NCBI GenBank assembly: GCA_023258775.1
Contig: JALQWJ010000100.1
Span: forward strand, 1 to 6,040
Length of the DNA stretch: 6,040 bases
DNA from: Burkholderiaceae bacterium
GTDB lineage: Bacteria > Pseudomonadota > Gammaproteobacteria > Burkholderiales > Burkholderiaceae_E
Direction of reading: 5' to 3'
Both the position numbers and the translations under genes were made by a program. Shown here piece by piece: positions 1 to 5,389 of this stretch (its first letter is position 1; the number at the start of each line of letters is the position of its first letter). The notes below the pieces were generated by a model that worked only from the letters and a program-made list of their open reading frames with translations, had not been told where the DNA came from and made no database searches.

Positions 1-66
1 TCACCAAAATTAGAGAAAATACGAACATCTCCGCCTCAGGGTTTACAACCGCTTGCACATACTTCC

Positions 67-663
67 ATGGCCAAAGAACGTATCCTGATCAGTGAAGTGG
101 GCCCGCGCGACGGCTTGCAGTCGGTCAAGCAAACCATGCCCACCGCCAACAAACTGCGATGGCTTGACGCCTTGGTGGCCTCGGGTCTGCAAGAAATTGA
201 GGTGGCTTCTTTTGTGCCCGCGCATTTGCTGCCGCAAATGGCCGATGCCGCCGAAGTTGTTCAACACGCCCGCCAATACCCCCACGTGACGGTCATGGCC
301 TTGGTGCCCAACCGAAAAGGCGCTGAAGCGGCCTTGAAAGCCGGCGCTCAAAAACTCACCATCCCCGTCTCCGCCAGCGAAGCCCATTCCATGGCCAATG
401 TGCGCAAAACACGTGAAGCCATGGTTGAAGAAGTTCGCGCCATCATTCAAGTTCGCAATGAATTGGCGCCCCATGTGAAAGTGGAGGCCGGCATTTCAAC
501 GGCCTTTGGCTGCACCCTGCAAGGCCATGTGGCCGAGGACGACGTGGTGAAGTTGGCCGCAGCCGTGATTGAAGCCGGCGCCGACGATGCCTGTTGCCAT
601 CGCAAAGATCGTGGAGGTAAGGATCACCACCAAATAAAGCGAACCACGTACCGGCGCAAGTAA
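67..663 (+). CDS. Hydroxymethylglutaryl-CoA lyase, N-terminal part only (3'-truncated at a junction)
   Basis: HMG-CoA lyase cleaves 3-hydroxy-3-methylglutaryl-CoA to acetyl-CoA and acetoacetate, usually in leucine catabolism, in the cytoplasm. The start of the TIM barrel is clear: SEVGPRDGLQ at residues 9-18 carries the catalytic Arg14 and metal-ligand Asp15, IEVASFV follows the second strand, then PQMADAAEV and STAFGCTLQGHV. Homology runs to EAGADD (about residue 174, base 588), where the family normally continues into a GLSDTTG-like stretch. Here it changes to Cys/His/Lys-rich sequence that is really the antisense of dctM, up to a chance stop at 663. The metal-binding His pair and catalytic Cys of the C-terminal half are absent, so the product cannot be active. 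Family length is about 300 residues. No clear Shine-Dalgarno precedes the ATG; it was chosen because the conserved motif begins nine residues later. The subfamily, and so the exact acyl-CoA substrate, is less sure than the fold. Confidence 0.85.
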   Translation: MAKERILISEVGPRDGLQSVKQTMPTANKLRWLDALVASGLQEIEVASFVPAHLLPQMADAAEVVQHARQYPHVTVMALVPNRKGAEAALKAGAQKLTIPVSASEAHSMANVRKTREAMVEEVRAIIQVRNELAPHVKVEAGISTAFGCTLQGHVAEDDVVKLAAAVIEAGADDACCHRKDRGGKDHHQIKRTTYRRK

Positions 664-933
664 CTGTCGTAGCGCTTGGAACAGTCGCTCCATTAAGCCC
701 GCCTGCTCAGTGAGAAAGCCCATGAAGATAAACATGGGGATTGCCGCGAGCAATTCTTCTTTCATCATGCCGATGGTTTGGAAGTAGGCGAGGTCAAAAA
801 CATTGGCGCCCAGCCCGAGATAACCAAACACTAGCGCAAGAAACAATATCGTGAAGGAAATCGGGAAACCAGCAAAGATAACAGTGACCATTAAGACAAG
901 CATCACCAAACCCATAAGTTGTTGCTTGTCCAT
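496..933 (-). CDS. dctM: TRAP transporter large permease DctM, N-terminal fragment (truncated at a junction)
   Basis: DctM is the large membrane subunit of tripartite ATP-independent periplasmic transporters. It carries the Na+-driven solute translocation path. The first 119 residues are a good match: a hydrophobic helix at about 5-25 with the FAGFPISF motif, a second at 27-45, then MMKEELLAAIPMFIFMGFLTEQAGLMERLF (an amphipathic stretch and helix), and STIFAMATGIVGA ending near base 577. The family continues with a Ser/Thr-rich turn and about 300 more residues. Here it becomes Gly/His/Cys-rich sequence antisense to the lyase fragment, to a chance stop at 496. About a quarter of the usual 430-450 residues remains, so it cannot work alone. 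The ATG lies one base after the dctQ stop, so the two are translationally coupled. Confidence 0.85.
   Translation of the reverse strand: MDKQQLMGLVMLVLMVTVIFAGFPISFTILFLALVFGYLGLGANVFDLAYFQTIGMMKEELLAAIPMFIFMGFLTEQAGLMERLFQALRQLLAPVRGSLYLVVILTSTIFAMATGIVGAGFNHGCGQLHHVVLGHMALQGAAKGR
577..591. other. Junction between truncated HMG-CoA lyase gene and truncated dctM (12-15 bp shared)
   Basis: Read on the plus strand, GGCGCCGACGAT encodes the GADD of the lyase. Read on the minus strand, the same bases plus the next three encode the GIVGA of the TRAP large permease. Rightward of the seam the lyase frame loses its family pattern, and leftward of it the dctM frame loses its own. Both genes are therefore cut at the same short shared sequence, in head-to-head inverted arrangement. 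This fits a microhomology-mediated inversion in the genome, or a chimeric molecule or assembly join. The sequence alone cannot separate these. Confidence 0.75.
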
Positions 934-934
934 C

Positions 935-1513
935 TTAGATTTCCACCTTCTCGCGATGATCGAGTTCTTCGCCAGTGCGCGCCAGGTACCAGGCCTTAAT
1001 GAGCTCTGAGATGCCTTGAATCATCAGTAATAAAAAAGAAACTGGTACGGCCAGCTTCATCGGCCAAAGCAAAGGGCGCCAGACGGTTTGTTCGGATCGT
1101 TCCGACAGGGAGAAGGCATGGATAAACTCCTCCATGCCGACCCAAAACAAAAGGATCAGTGCTGGAAAAAAAAGAGCGACATATGCGATCGTATCAATCC
1201 AACCTTTTGTTTTATTACTAAAGTTATCCCATAAAAAATCGGTTCGAATATGCGCGCCTCGACGCAAGGTGTAGGCCGCGCCAAGCATGAAAAGCGTGCC
1301 GTAAAGCATGTAGGTGAGGTCATAAGACCATTCAGTTGGCTTATGGAAAAAATATCGGGATACGACCTCCCAAACAACACCGCCAACAAGCGGCACCATG
1401 AGCCAGGCAAAAATGTTCCCACTCACCTCGGTAATGTGATCGATGCTGCGTAGTAATCGCTTGGTGCCTTCGGACACATCCTCAGGCGAATTGGCGCTGG
1501 AGTCTAGGCTCAT
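935..1513 (-). CDS. dctQ: TRAP transporter small permease DctQ
   Basis: This is the small membrane subunit of a DctPQM-type TRAP transporter, which partners DctM in the inner membrane. The 192 residues from ATG 1513 show four hydrophobic helices at about 32-52, 64-84, 106-126 and 149-173, with the family features SRYFFHKPTEWSYDL after helix 1 and RRGAHIRTDFLWD after helix 2. Length is normal for the family. A TTG at 1552 would add 13 residues, but neither start has a purine-rich Shine-Dalgarno; the stretch just before the ATG is CT-rich. I prefer the ATG because the extension is not family-like. The next gene, dctM, follows after one base. The usual third partner, a DctP-type receptor, is not in the window and may lie beyond the broken end of dctM. 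The substrate cannot be read from this subunit. Confidence 0.88.
   Translation of the reverse strand: MSLDSSANSPEDVSEGTKRLLRSIDHITEVSGNIFAWLMVPLVGGVVWEVVSRYFFHKPTEWSYDLTYMLYGTLFMLGAAYTLRRGAHIRTDFLWDNFSNKTKGWIDTIAYVALFFPALILLFWVGMEEFIHAFSLSERSEQTVWRPLLWPMKLAVPVSFLLLMIQGISELIKAWYLARTGEELDHREKVEI
943..949 (-). promoter_or_regulatory. Ribosome binding site of dctM inside the end of dctQ
   Basis: On the minus strand AAGGTGG lies 9 nt before the dctM ATG at 933, inside the last codons of dctQ. It fixes the dctM start and supports co-translation of the two permease subunits. Confidence 0.65.
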
Positions 1514-1679
1514 GGATATTTTGTAAGGGAGGAGTTGACAAAAGAATGACAACGGCGTTGCAGTGTGCCACAGGGCCAGCGTGTGATTGAGGACATCTGA
1601 GCGTGATCAAGGGGTTCCGGCATCACTGATGGGTTTTCCACAACGCGATTCGCAAGTATTTGAAAGTGAACTGATCGGA

Positions 1680-1708
1680 GTGGTGCACAATCGCGGGTTT
1701 TGCACCAC
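1680..1708. repeat. 8-bp perfect inverted repeat, possible operator
   Basis: GTGGTGCA (1680-1687) is repeated as its exact complement TGCACCAC (1701-1708) across a 13-base spacer. The arm centres are 21 bases apart, two helical turns, as expected for one face of DNA bound by a dimeric regulator. It lies 31-59 bases before the aminotransferase ATG and overlaps the likely core promoter, so repression is plausible. As RNA it could also form a small hairpin in the leader. No regulator gene is in view to pair it with. Confidence 0.4.
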
Positions 1709-1727
1709 GATGACTGTTTTATGACGC

Positions 1728-1732
1728 GGGAG
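1728..1732 (+). promoter_or_regulatory. Ribosome binding site that selects the aminotransferase start
   Basis: GGGAG lies 6 nt before ATG 1739. The in-frame alternatives, TTG 1700 and ATG 1721, have no such site and would add residues unlike the family, so 1739 is chosen. Confidence 0.65.
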
Positions 1733-1738
1733 CGCACC

Positions 1739-2989
1739 ATGGCCACGCACGCCACGACACAAGTTTTTGCACCGAATAAAGTGATCGGATCCTTCCATCC
1801 GCCCAAGCGAATCCTGATGGGACCAGGGCCATCAGAGATTCACCCGCGGGTGCTTGCTGCCTCGTCGGCGCCATCCATGGGTTACCTCGATCCGGTTTTT
1901 GTGGGCATGATGGACGAAATCAAACAATTGATTCGCTACGCTTACCAGACTAAAAACCAGCTCACCTTTCCCTTGTCAGGACCTGGCTCGGTCGGCATGG
2001 AATCAAGTTTTGTAAATATGGTTGAGCCTGGTGACGCCGTGATCGTCATGCGAAACGGCGTCTTCGGCGGTCGAATGGTGGAAAACGTACAGCGATCAGG
2101 TGGTAAAGCCATTGTGATTGACGACCCATGGGGGTCACCCTGCGATCCGAATAAATTGCGAGAGGCGCTACAAGCGAACCCCTCAGTGCGAACGGTTGGG
2201 TTTGTTCACGCGGAAACGTCAACAGGCGCTGAGTCAGATGCCAAAACCCTCACGGGTATCGCTCATGAATTCGGCGCCTTGGTTATTTGTGACGCAGTCA
2301 CCTCGCTTGCAGGTGTGCCGCTTCTGGTCGATGAGTGGGCCATTGATGCGGTTTACTCAGGTTCACAAAAATGCCTCTCATGCGTTCCCGGGCTTTCCCC
2401 TGTTTCTTATAGCGATGCAGTGATTGACCGGGTCAAGGCAAGAAAAGACAAGGCCCAGGTTCAAAGTTGGTTTATGGACTTGAATCTCGTCTTGGATTAT
2501 TGGGGTGAAACCGCAAGAACATACCACCATACAGCACCGATCAATAGCTTATTTGCCTTGCACGAGTCCCTCGTCATGCTTCAGGAAGAAAGTCTAGAGC
2601 AGTCCTGGGCAAGACATCGATTGCATCATGAAGCCTTCAAAGCGGGTATCGAAGCCATGGGACTTAAGTTCCTGGTCCATCCAGATTATCGATTACCGCA
2701 AATGAATGCGGTAAATGTTCCTGAAAGTTTCGAGCCTGGTGTTGAGGCACAACTGCGTAAGCGCCTCTTAGCCGATTACAGCATGGAAATCGGTGCGGGC
2801 CTTGGTCCCCTGGCAGGGAAGATCTGGCGTTTTGGGCTTATGGGCCAATCATGCAGCCGTGCCAATGTGATGTCATGTCTTGGCGCACTCACCTGCGAGC
2901 TACCTGAGTTTGGCGTGCACGTGAAGATGGGTGATGCTGAACAGGCAGCCTTGAATGTTTATAACAAAGCAGCACAGCATCAAGCTTGA
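1739..2989 (+). CDS. Class V PLP aminotransferase, alanine/serine/(S)-ureidoglycine-glyoxylate type
   Basis: This is a cytoplasmic PLP enzyme of the AGT/PucG group, which moves an amino group to glyoxylate or pyruvate. The 416 residues are full length. Visible motifs are MGPGPSEIHPRVL at 27-39, the cofactor-phosphate loop GPGSVGMES at 81-89, HAETSTG at 157-163, the pyridine-binding Asp185 in ICDAVTS, Lys211 in SGSQKCL as the Schiff-base lysine, YHHT at 262-265, and Arg364 in GPLAGKIWRFG as the likely substrate-carboxylate ligand. The C-terminal GPLAGKIWR...SC...NV pattern resembles (S)-ureidoglycine-glyoxylate aminotransferases (PucG/HpxJ). Tyr262 before the His pair matches mammalian AGT rather than the Asn I recall in B. 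subtilis PucG. The amino donor is therefore unsettled. The next gene, an HpxW-like hydrolase 15 bases on, favours a ureide role; plain serine- or alanine-glyoxylate activity is the main alternative. Confidence 0.85.
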   Translation: MATHATTQVFAPNKVIGSFHPPKRILMGPGPSEIHPRVLAASSAPSMGYLDPVFVGMMDEIKQLIRYAYQTKNQLTFPLSGPGSVGMESSFVNMVEPGDAVIVMRNGVFGGRMVENVQRSGGKAIVIDDPWGSPCDPNKLREALQANPSVRTVGFVHAETSTGAESDAKTLTGIAHEFGALVICDAVTSLAGVPLLVDEWAIDAVYSGSQKCLSCVPGLSPVSYSDAVIDRVKARKDKAQVQSWFMDLNLVLDYWGETARTYHHTAPINSLFALHESLVMLQEESLEQSWARHRLHHEAFKAGIEAMGLKFLVHPDYRLPQMNAVNVPESFEPGVEAQLRKRLLADYSMEIGAGLGPLAGKIWRFGLMGQSCSRANVMSCLGALTCELPEFGVHVKMGDAEQAALNVYNKAAQHQA

Positions 2990-3004
2990 TCTTATGGTTC
3001 TTTG

Positions 3005-4627
3005 ATGATCGATATTAGAACGGGTAGGCCCGCAACGCTTGCGCGGCGCGGTATGGTGAGTTCACCACATAGTCTTGCCTCATCGGCGGGCGTTGATGTC
3101 TTAAGAGCCGGTGGCTCGGTAGTCGATGCGGCAATTGCAACAAGTGCTGTGCTTGCCGTGATTTACCCGCACATGACAGGTGTTGGTGGCGATGCCTTTT
3201 GGCTGATTCATGACGCCAAATCGGGGAAGGTCCGATTTCTCGATGGCGGTGGACGTGCATCACGTCACGCTGATCTGGGCGCACTTAGACAGCAAGGAAT
3301 CTCGGAAATTCCCTTTCGAGGCATTCTTCCTGCAACACTGACAACGCCCGGTGCTGTGTCGAGTTGGGGTGAAGCGCATAAAGCCTATGGGCGCCTTCCT
3401 CTTAGCCGCGTATTGGCAAGTGCGATTGACTATGCTCGCGAGGGCTTCGTGATTACTGCTCGAGTGGCAGGATGGCTTGCCTCTTGTGAGGCCGATTTGA
3501 TGCCTCACGAGTACAGCAGGCAGTTGTTTCTTGCCAAGGGTCCGCTTAAGGCAGCGTCGGTTTTTTCTAATCCTGGCTTGGCAAGAACGCTTGAGGCAAT
3601 CGCCAGTGACGGTGCCCAAGGTTTTTACCGCGGCGAGATAGGCAGAATGCTCGCCGATTTCTCGCTAAGTCATGGAGGCGTTTTTGACAGTGATGATCTG
3701 GCTGCTCAGTATGCATCTTGGGGCGAGCCTATCTGTGGAACTTATCGTGACCTAAGGCTTTATGAGACGCCTGCACCCACGCAAGGTTTTACGGTGATTC
3801 AAATGCTCCAAATACTGGAAAGTTTTGATTTGCCAAACAAAGGCTACCTAAGTCCGGAGCATGTTCACCTGCTCGTGCAAGCCAAACAGATTGCCTATCA
3901 CGATCGGGATCGCTATCTTGCTGACCCGCGGTTTTCAGATGTTCCGATGCATCGACTCATCGACCCAAGCTACGCCGCAGACCGTCGCAGACTGATTGAC
4001 CCACATCGTGCTTTGCCTTGGGATAAAGTGCCGTCTTACGGAAGTCTGAAAGGTGACACGATTTACCTCGCTGTTGCAGACGCCGAGGGTAATGCGGTGT
4101 CATTGATCCAAAGTTTATACGGCGCCTTTGGCTCGGCGGTGGTTGCAGGCGAAACGGGAGTTGTGTTGCAAAATCGGAGTGCTTATTTTTCCCTTGACCC
4201 AGCGCACCCTAATCGTTTGGAAGCAGGAAAAACGCCGATGCATACGCTGATCGCCTCGATGGGTTTTAAAAACGATCAATTATGGAGCGTACTTGGCTGC
4301 ATGGGTGCCGATGGACAACCGCAGATTCAGCTTCAGGCCTATGTGGCAATGCTTGACTATGGTTGTGACATCCAGGAAGCGCTTGAGACACCGCGATGGC
4401 TGTCGGGTCGATTTGCGCTGGGTGAGTCAAGAGATACCTTGCATATTGAAAGCCGTTTCCCCCAAGAAACGATCGATGAATTAGAGCGACGCGGTCATCG
4501 GTTAAACCGTTGGGGTCCATGGCATGAATTGGCCGGCCACGCACATGGCATTGTTATTGATCCAATCAACAAAGTCTTAGCCGGTGGGTCAGACCCGCGA
4601 AGTGATGGTGCGGCCATCGGATGGTAG
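3005..4627 (+). CDS. Gamma-glutamyltransferase-family Ntn-hydrolase, oxamate amidohydrolase (HpxW)-like
   Basis: This is an autoprocessing Ntn-hydrolase of the gamma-glutamyltransferase superfamily, 540 residues from ATG 3005. The nucleophile is Thr352 in GDTIYLAVADAEGNAVS; cleavage before it would give subunits of about 351 and 189 residues. Other landmarks are GGSVVDAAIAT at 37-47, GVGGDAFW at 59-66, VLQNRSAYFSLDPAHPN at 387-403 and GCMGADGQPQ at 431-440. There is no signal peptide, whereas classical Ggt is exported. The DFRE-type segment that holds the gamma-glutamyl carboxylate in Ggt is replaced by LDGGGRASRHAD (79-90). These features and the QNR...FSLDP...GDGQPQ pattern match the cytoplasmic HpxW type, which hydrolyses oxamate to oxalate and ammonia in ureide breakdown. 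Another amide or acylase substrate is possible. The start has no clear Shine-Dalgarno. The gene is in the same frame as the aminotransferase, separated by one TGA. Confidence 0.8.
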   Translation: MIDIRTGRPATLARRGMVSSPHSLASSAGVDVLRAGGSVVDAAIATSAVLAVIYPHMTGVGGDAFWLIHDAKSGKVRFLDGGGRASRHADLGALRQQGISEIPFRGILPATLTTPGAVSSWGEAHKAYGRLPLSRVLASAIDYAREGFVITARVAGWLASCEADLMPHEYSRQLFLAKGPLKAASVFSNPGLARTLEAIASDGAQGFYRGEIGRMLADFSLSHGGVFDSDDLAAQYASWGEPICGTYRDLRLYETPAPTQGFTVIQMLQILESFDLPNKGYLSPEHVHLLVQAKQIAYHDRDRYLADPRFSDVPMHRLIDPSYAADRRRLIDPHRALPWDKVPSYGSLKGDTIYLAVADAEGNAVSLIQSLYGAFGSAVVAGETGVVLQNRSAYFSLDPAHPNRLEAGKTPMHTLIASMGFKNDQLWSVLGCMGADGQPQIQLQAYVAMLDYGCDIQEALETPRWLSGRFALGESRDTLHIESRFPQETIDELERRGHRLNRWGPWHELAGHAHGIVIDPINKVLAGGSDPRSDGAAIGW

Positions 4628-5273
4628 GCTGAGTTTGCAGCGTCGAACACTTCTTGGCGTTGGTGCGCTTACTGGACTCGTCGGCGTTTTGCCTGGACTA
4701 GCTAACTCAGTCCAGCCCGCGGTCATTAAAAGCCCCCTAGTTACCGCAAAACTTGAATCGCAAGTTGGATCAAGCTCAAGTCCATCGGATCAGGATTATG
4801 ACGTTCCTTTTGTTGTAACACCTCAGGCGGTGGTTGATGTGATGCTTGAGATGGCGCAATTTAAACCAGGGGATCGTTTAATTGATCTGGGTTGCGGCGA
4901 TGGGCGAATCGTCCGCAAGGCAGCTCAACGCTATCGAGTTCATGGTCTGGGTGTTGATCTTGATCCTGGCTTGGTGCGGCGCGCGCAAGCGCTTTCGATC
5001 GAGGAGGGCTTGCAGGCTTACTGCCGGTTTGAGGTTCGCGATCTTTTCGAAACCGATCTTGCTGCCGCTGATGTGATTACGCTGTATTTGCTGCCTGCAG
5101 TTAATCTTGCCTTGAAGCCGCGCTTGAAGGCATTGAAATCTGGCACCCGTATTCTTTCGCACGACTGGGATATGGGCGATTGGCTACCCCAGGAAACGCG
5201 ATGGGTTCACGCGCCTGACAAGCCGGTTGGATTTGACCGACGCAGCAAGCTTATGAAATGGGTGATTGCCTAA
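4605..5273 (+). CDS. Class I SAM-dependent methyltransferase with N-terminal Tat/Sec-like signal
   Basis: This has a Rossmann methyltransferase domain of about 150 residues behind an export-type leader, 222 residues from ATG 4605. SAM motif I is IDLGCGDGRI at 93-102, the acidic end of strand 2 is GVDLDP at 116-121, and later parts include VRDLFETD, ITLYLLPAVN and LSHDWDMGDW. The DVPFVVTPQAVVDVMLEMA segment before motif I, together with the LYLLP strand, recalls small lysine methyltransferases of the FAM173/ATPSCKMT kind; this is a resemblance, not an assignment. The leader reads LQRRTLLGVGALTGLVGVLPGLA (9-33): twin Arg at 13-14, a hydrophobic core, and a small-residue site near 31-33. A periplasmic or membrane-tethered location is inferred. 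ATG 4605 overlaps the hydrolase by 23 nt, implying translational coupling; GTG 4584 is an alternative start. The substrate is unknown. Confidence 0.75.
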   Translation: MVRPSDGRLSLQRRTLLGVGALTGLVGVLPGLANSVQPAVIKSPLVTAKLESQVGSSSSPSDQDYDVPFVVTPQAVVDVMLEMAQFKPGDRLIDLGCGDGRIVRKAAQRYRVHGLGVDLDPGLVRRAQALSIEEGLQAYCRFEVRDLFETDLAAADVITLYLLPAVNLALKPRLKALKSGTRILSHDWDMGDWLPQETRWVHAPDKPVGFDRRSKLMKWVIA

Positions 5274-5389
5274 CAGGCTTGCTGTGTTTCGGATTCGAGC
5301 CTCATTTGTTGTAGTCTACGACCAAGCGTTCGTACCAGACATTAAGGCGTGCGGACCTCAATTAAAAAGCTTAAATGGAGACCTTCATC
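5274..5389 (+). promoter_or_regulatory. Short intergenic region before the TAXI receptor gene
   Basis: These 116 bases separate the methyltransferase from the TAXI receptor gene on the same strand. No strong terminator is visible; a GGCT/AGCC pair near 5277-5301 makes only a weak stem. TTGTTG at 5306 could be a -35 element but lacks a good -10. The stretch may be read through from the upstream operon or carry its own weak promoter. Confidence 0.25.
5377..5380 (+). promoter_or_regulatory. Ribosome binding site that selects the TAXI receptor start
   Basis: GGAG ends 9 nt before ATG 5390. It overlaps the upstream in-frame ATG at 5375, which has no site of its own, so 5390 is the likelier start. 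Confidence 0.6.

Larger units (their letters stand above)
1514..1738. promoter_or_regulatory. Divergent intergenic region between dctQ and the aminotransferase operon
   Basis: This 225-base spacer separates genes transcribed away from each other, so it should hold promoters for both. Rightward, TTGAAA at 1660-1665 could be a -35 element, but no good -10 box sits at 17 bases; TGCACAAT near 1684-1691 is the nearest candidate and the spacing is poor. Leftward, TTGTCA boxes lie in the 1533-1552 region of the minus strand with TTACAAAATAT just before the dctQ ATG, which would leave almost no leader. The best-supported element is the inverted repeat listed separately. I see no regulator gene, RNA gene or terminator here. 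Confidence 0.4.

Noticed and set aside
43..474. Long open frame antisense to the lyase fragment, Gly/His/Phe-rich
   Set aside because: It mirrors a well-supported HMG-CoA lyase domain on the other strand. Its composition is what antisense reading of such codons gives, and it shows no family motif.
1645..1653. GCGA-T-TCGC palindrome as a regulatory site
   Set aside because: Four-base arms with a one-base centre are expected by chance, and nothing nearby supports it.
1510..1806. Minus-strand open frame across the divergent spacer and aminotransferase start
   Set aside because: It overlaps both the dctQ start and the aminotransferase N-terminus, is Cys/Arg-rich with no recognisable domain, and has no ribosome site I can see.
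3005..4627. Classical secreted gamma-glutamyltransferase (Ggt)
   Set aside because: No signal peptide, and the Ggt substrate-binding segment is replaced; the overall pattern fits the cytoplasmic HpxW-like branch better.
5277..5301. Possible terminator after the methyltransferase gene
   Set aside because: The pairing is only about 4-5 bases around a long loop, with no U-tract after it.
5284..5302. GGCTCGAATCC on the minus strand resembles a tRNA T-arm
   Set aside because: No matching acceptor stem, D-arm or anticodon arm is found in the expected distance; only the T-loop-like string is present.
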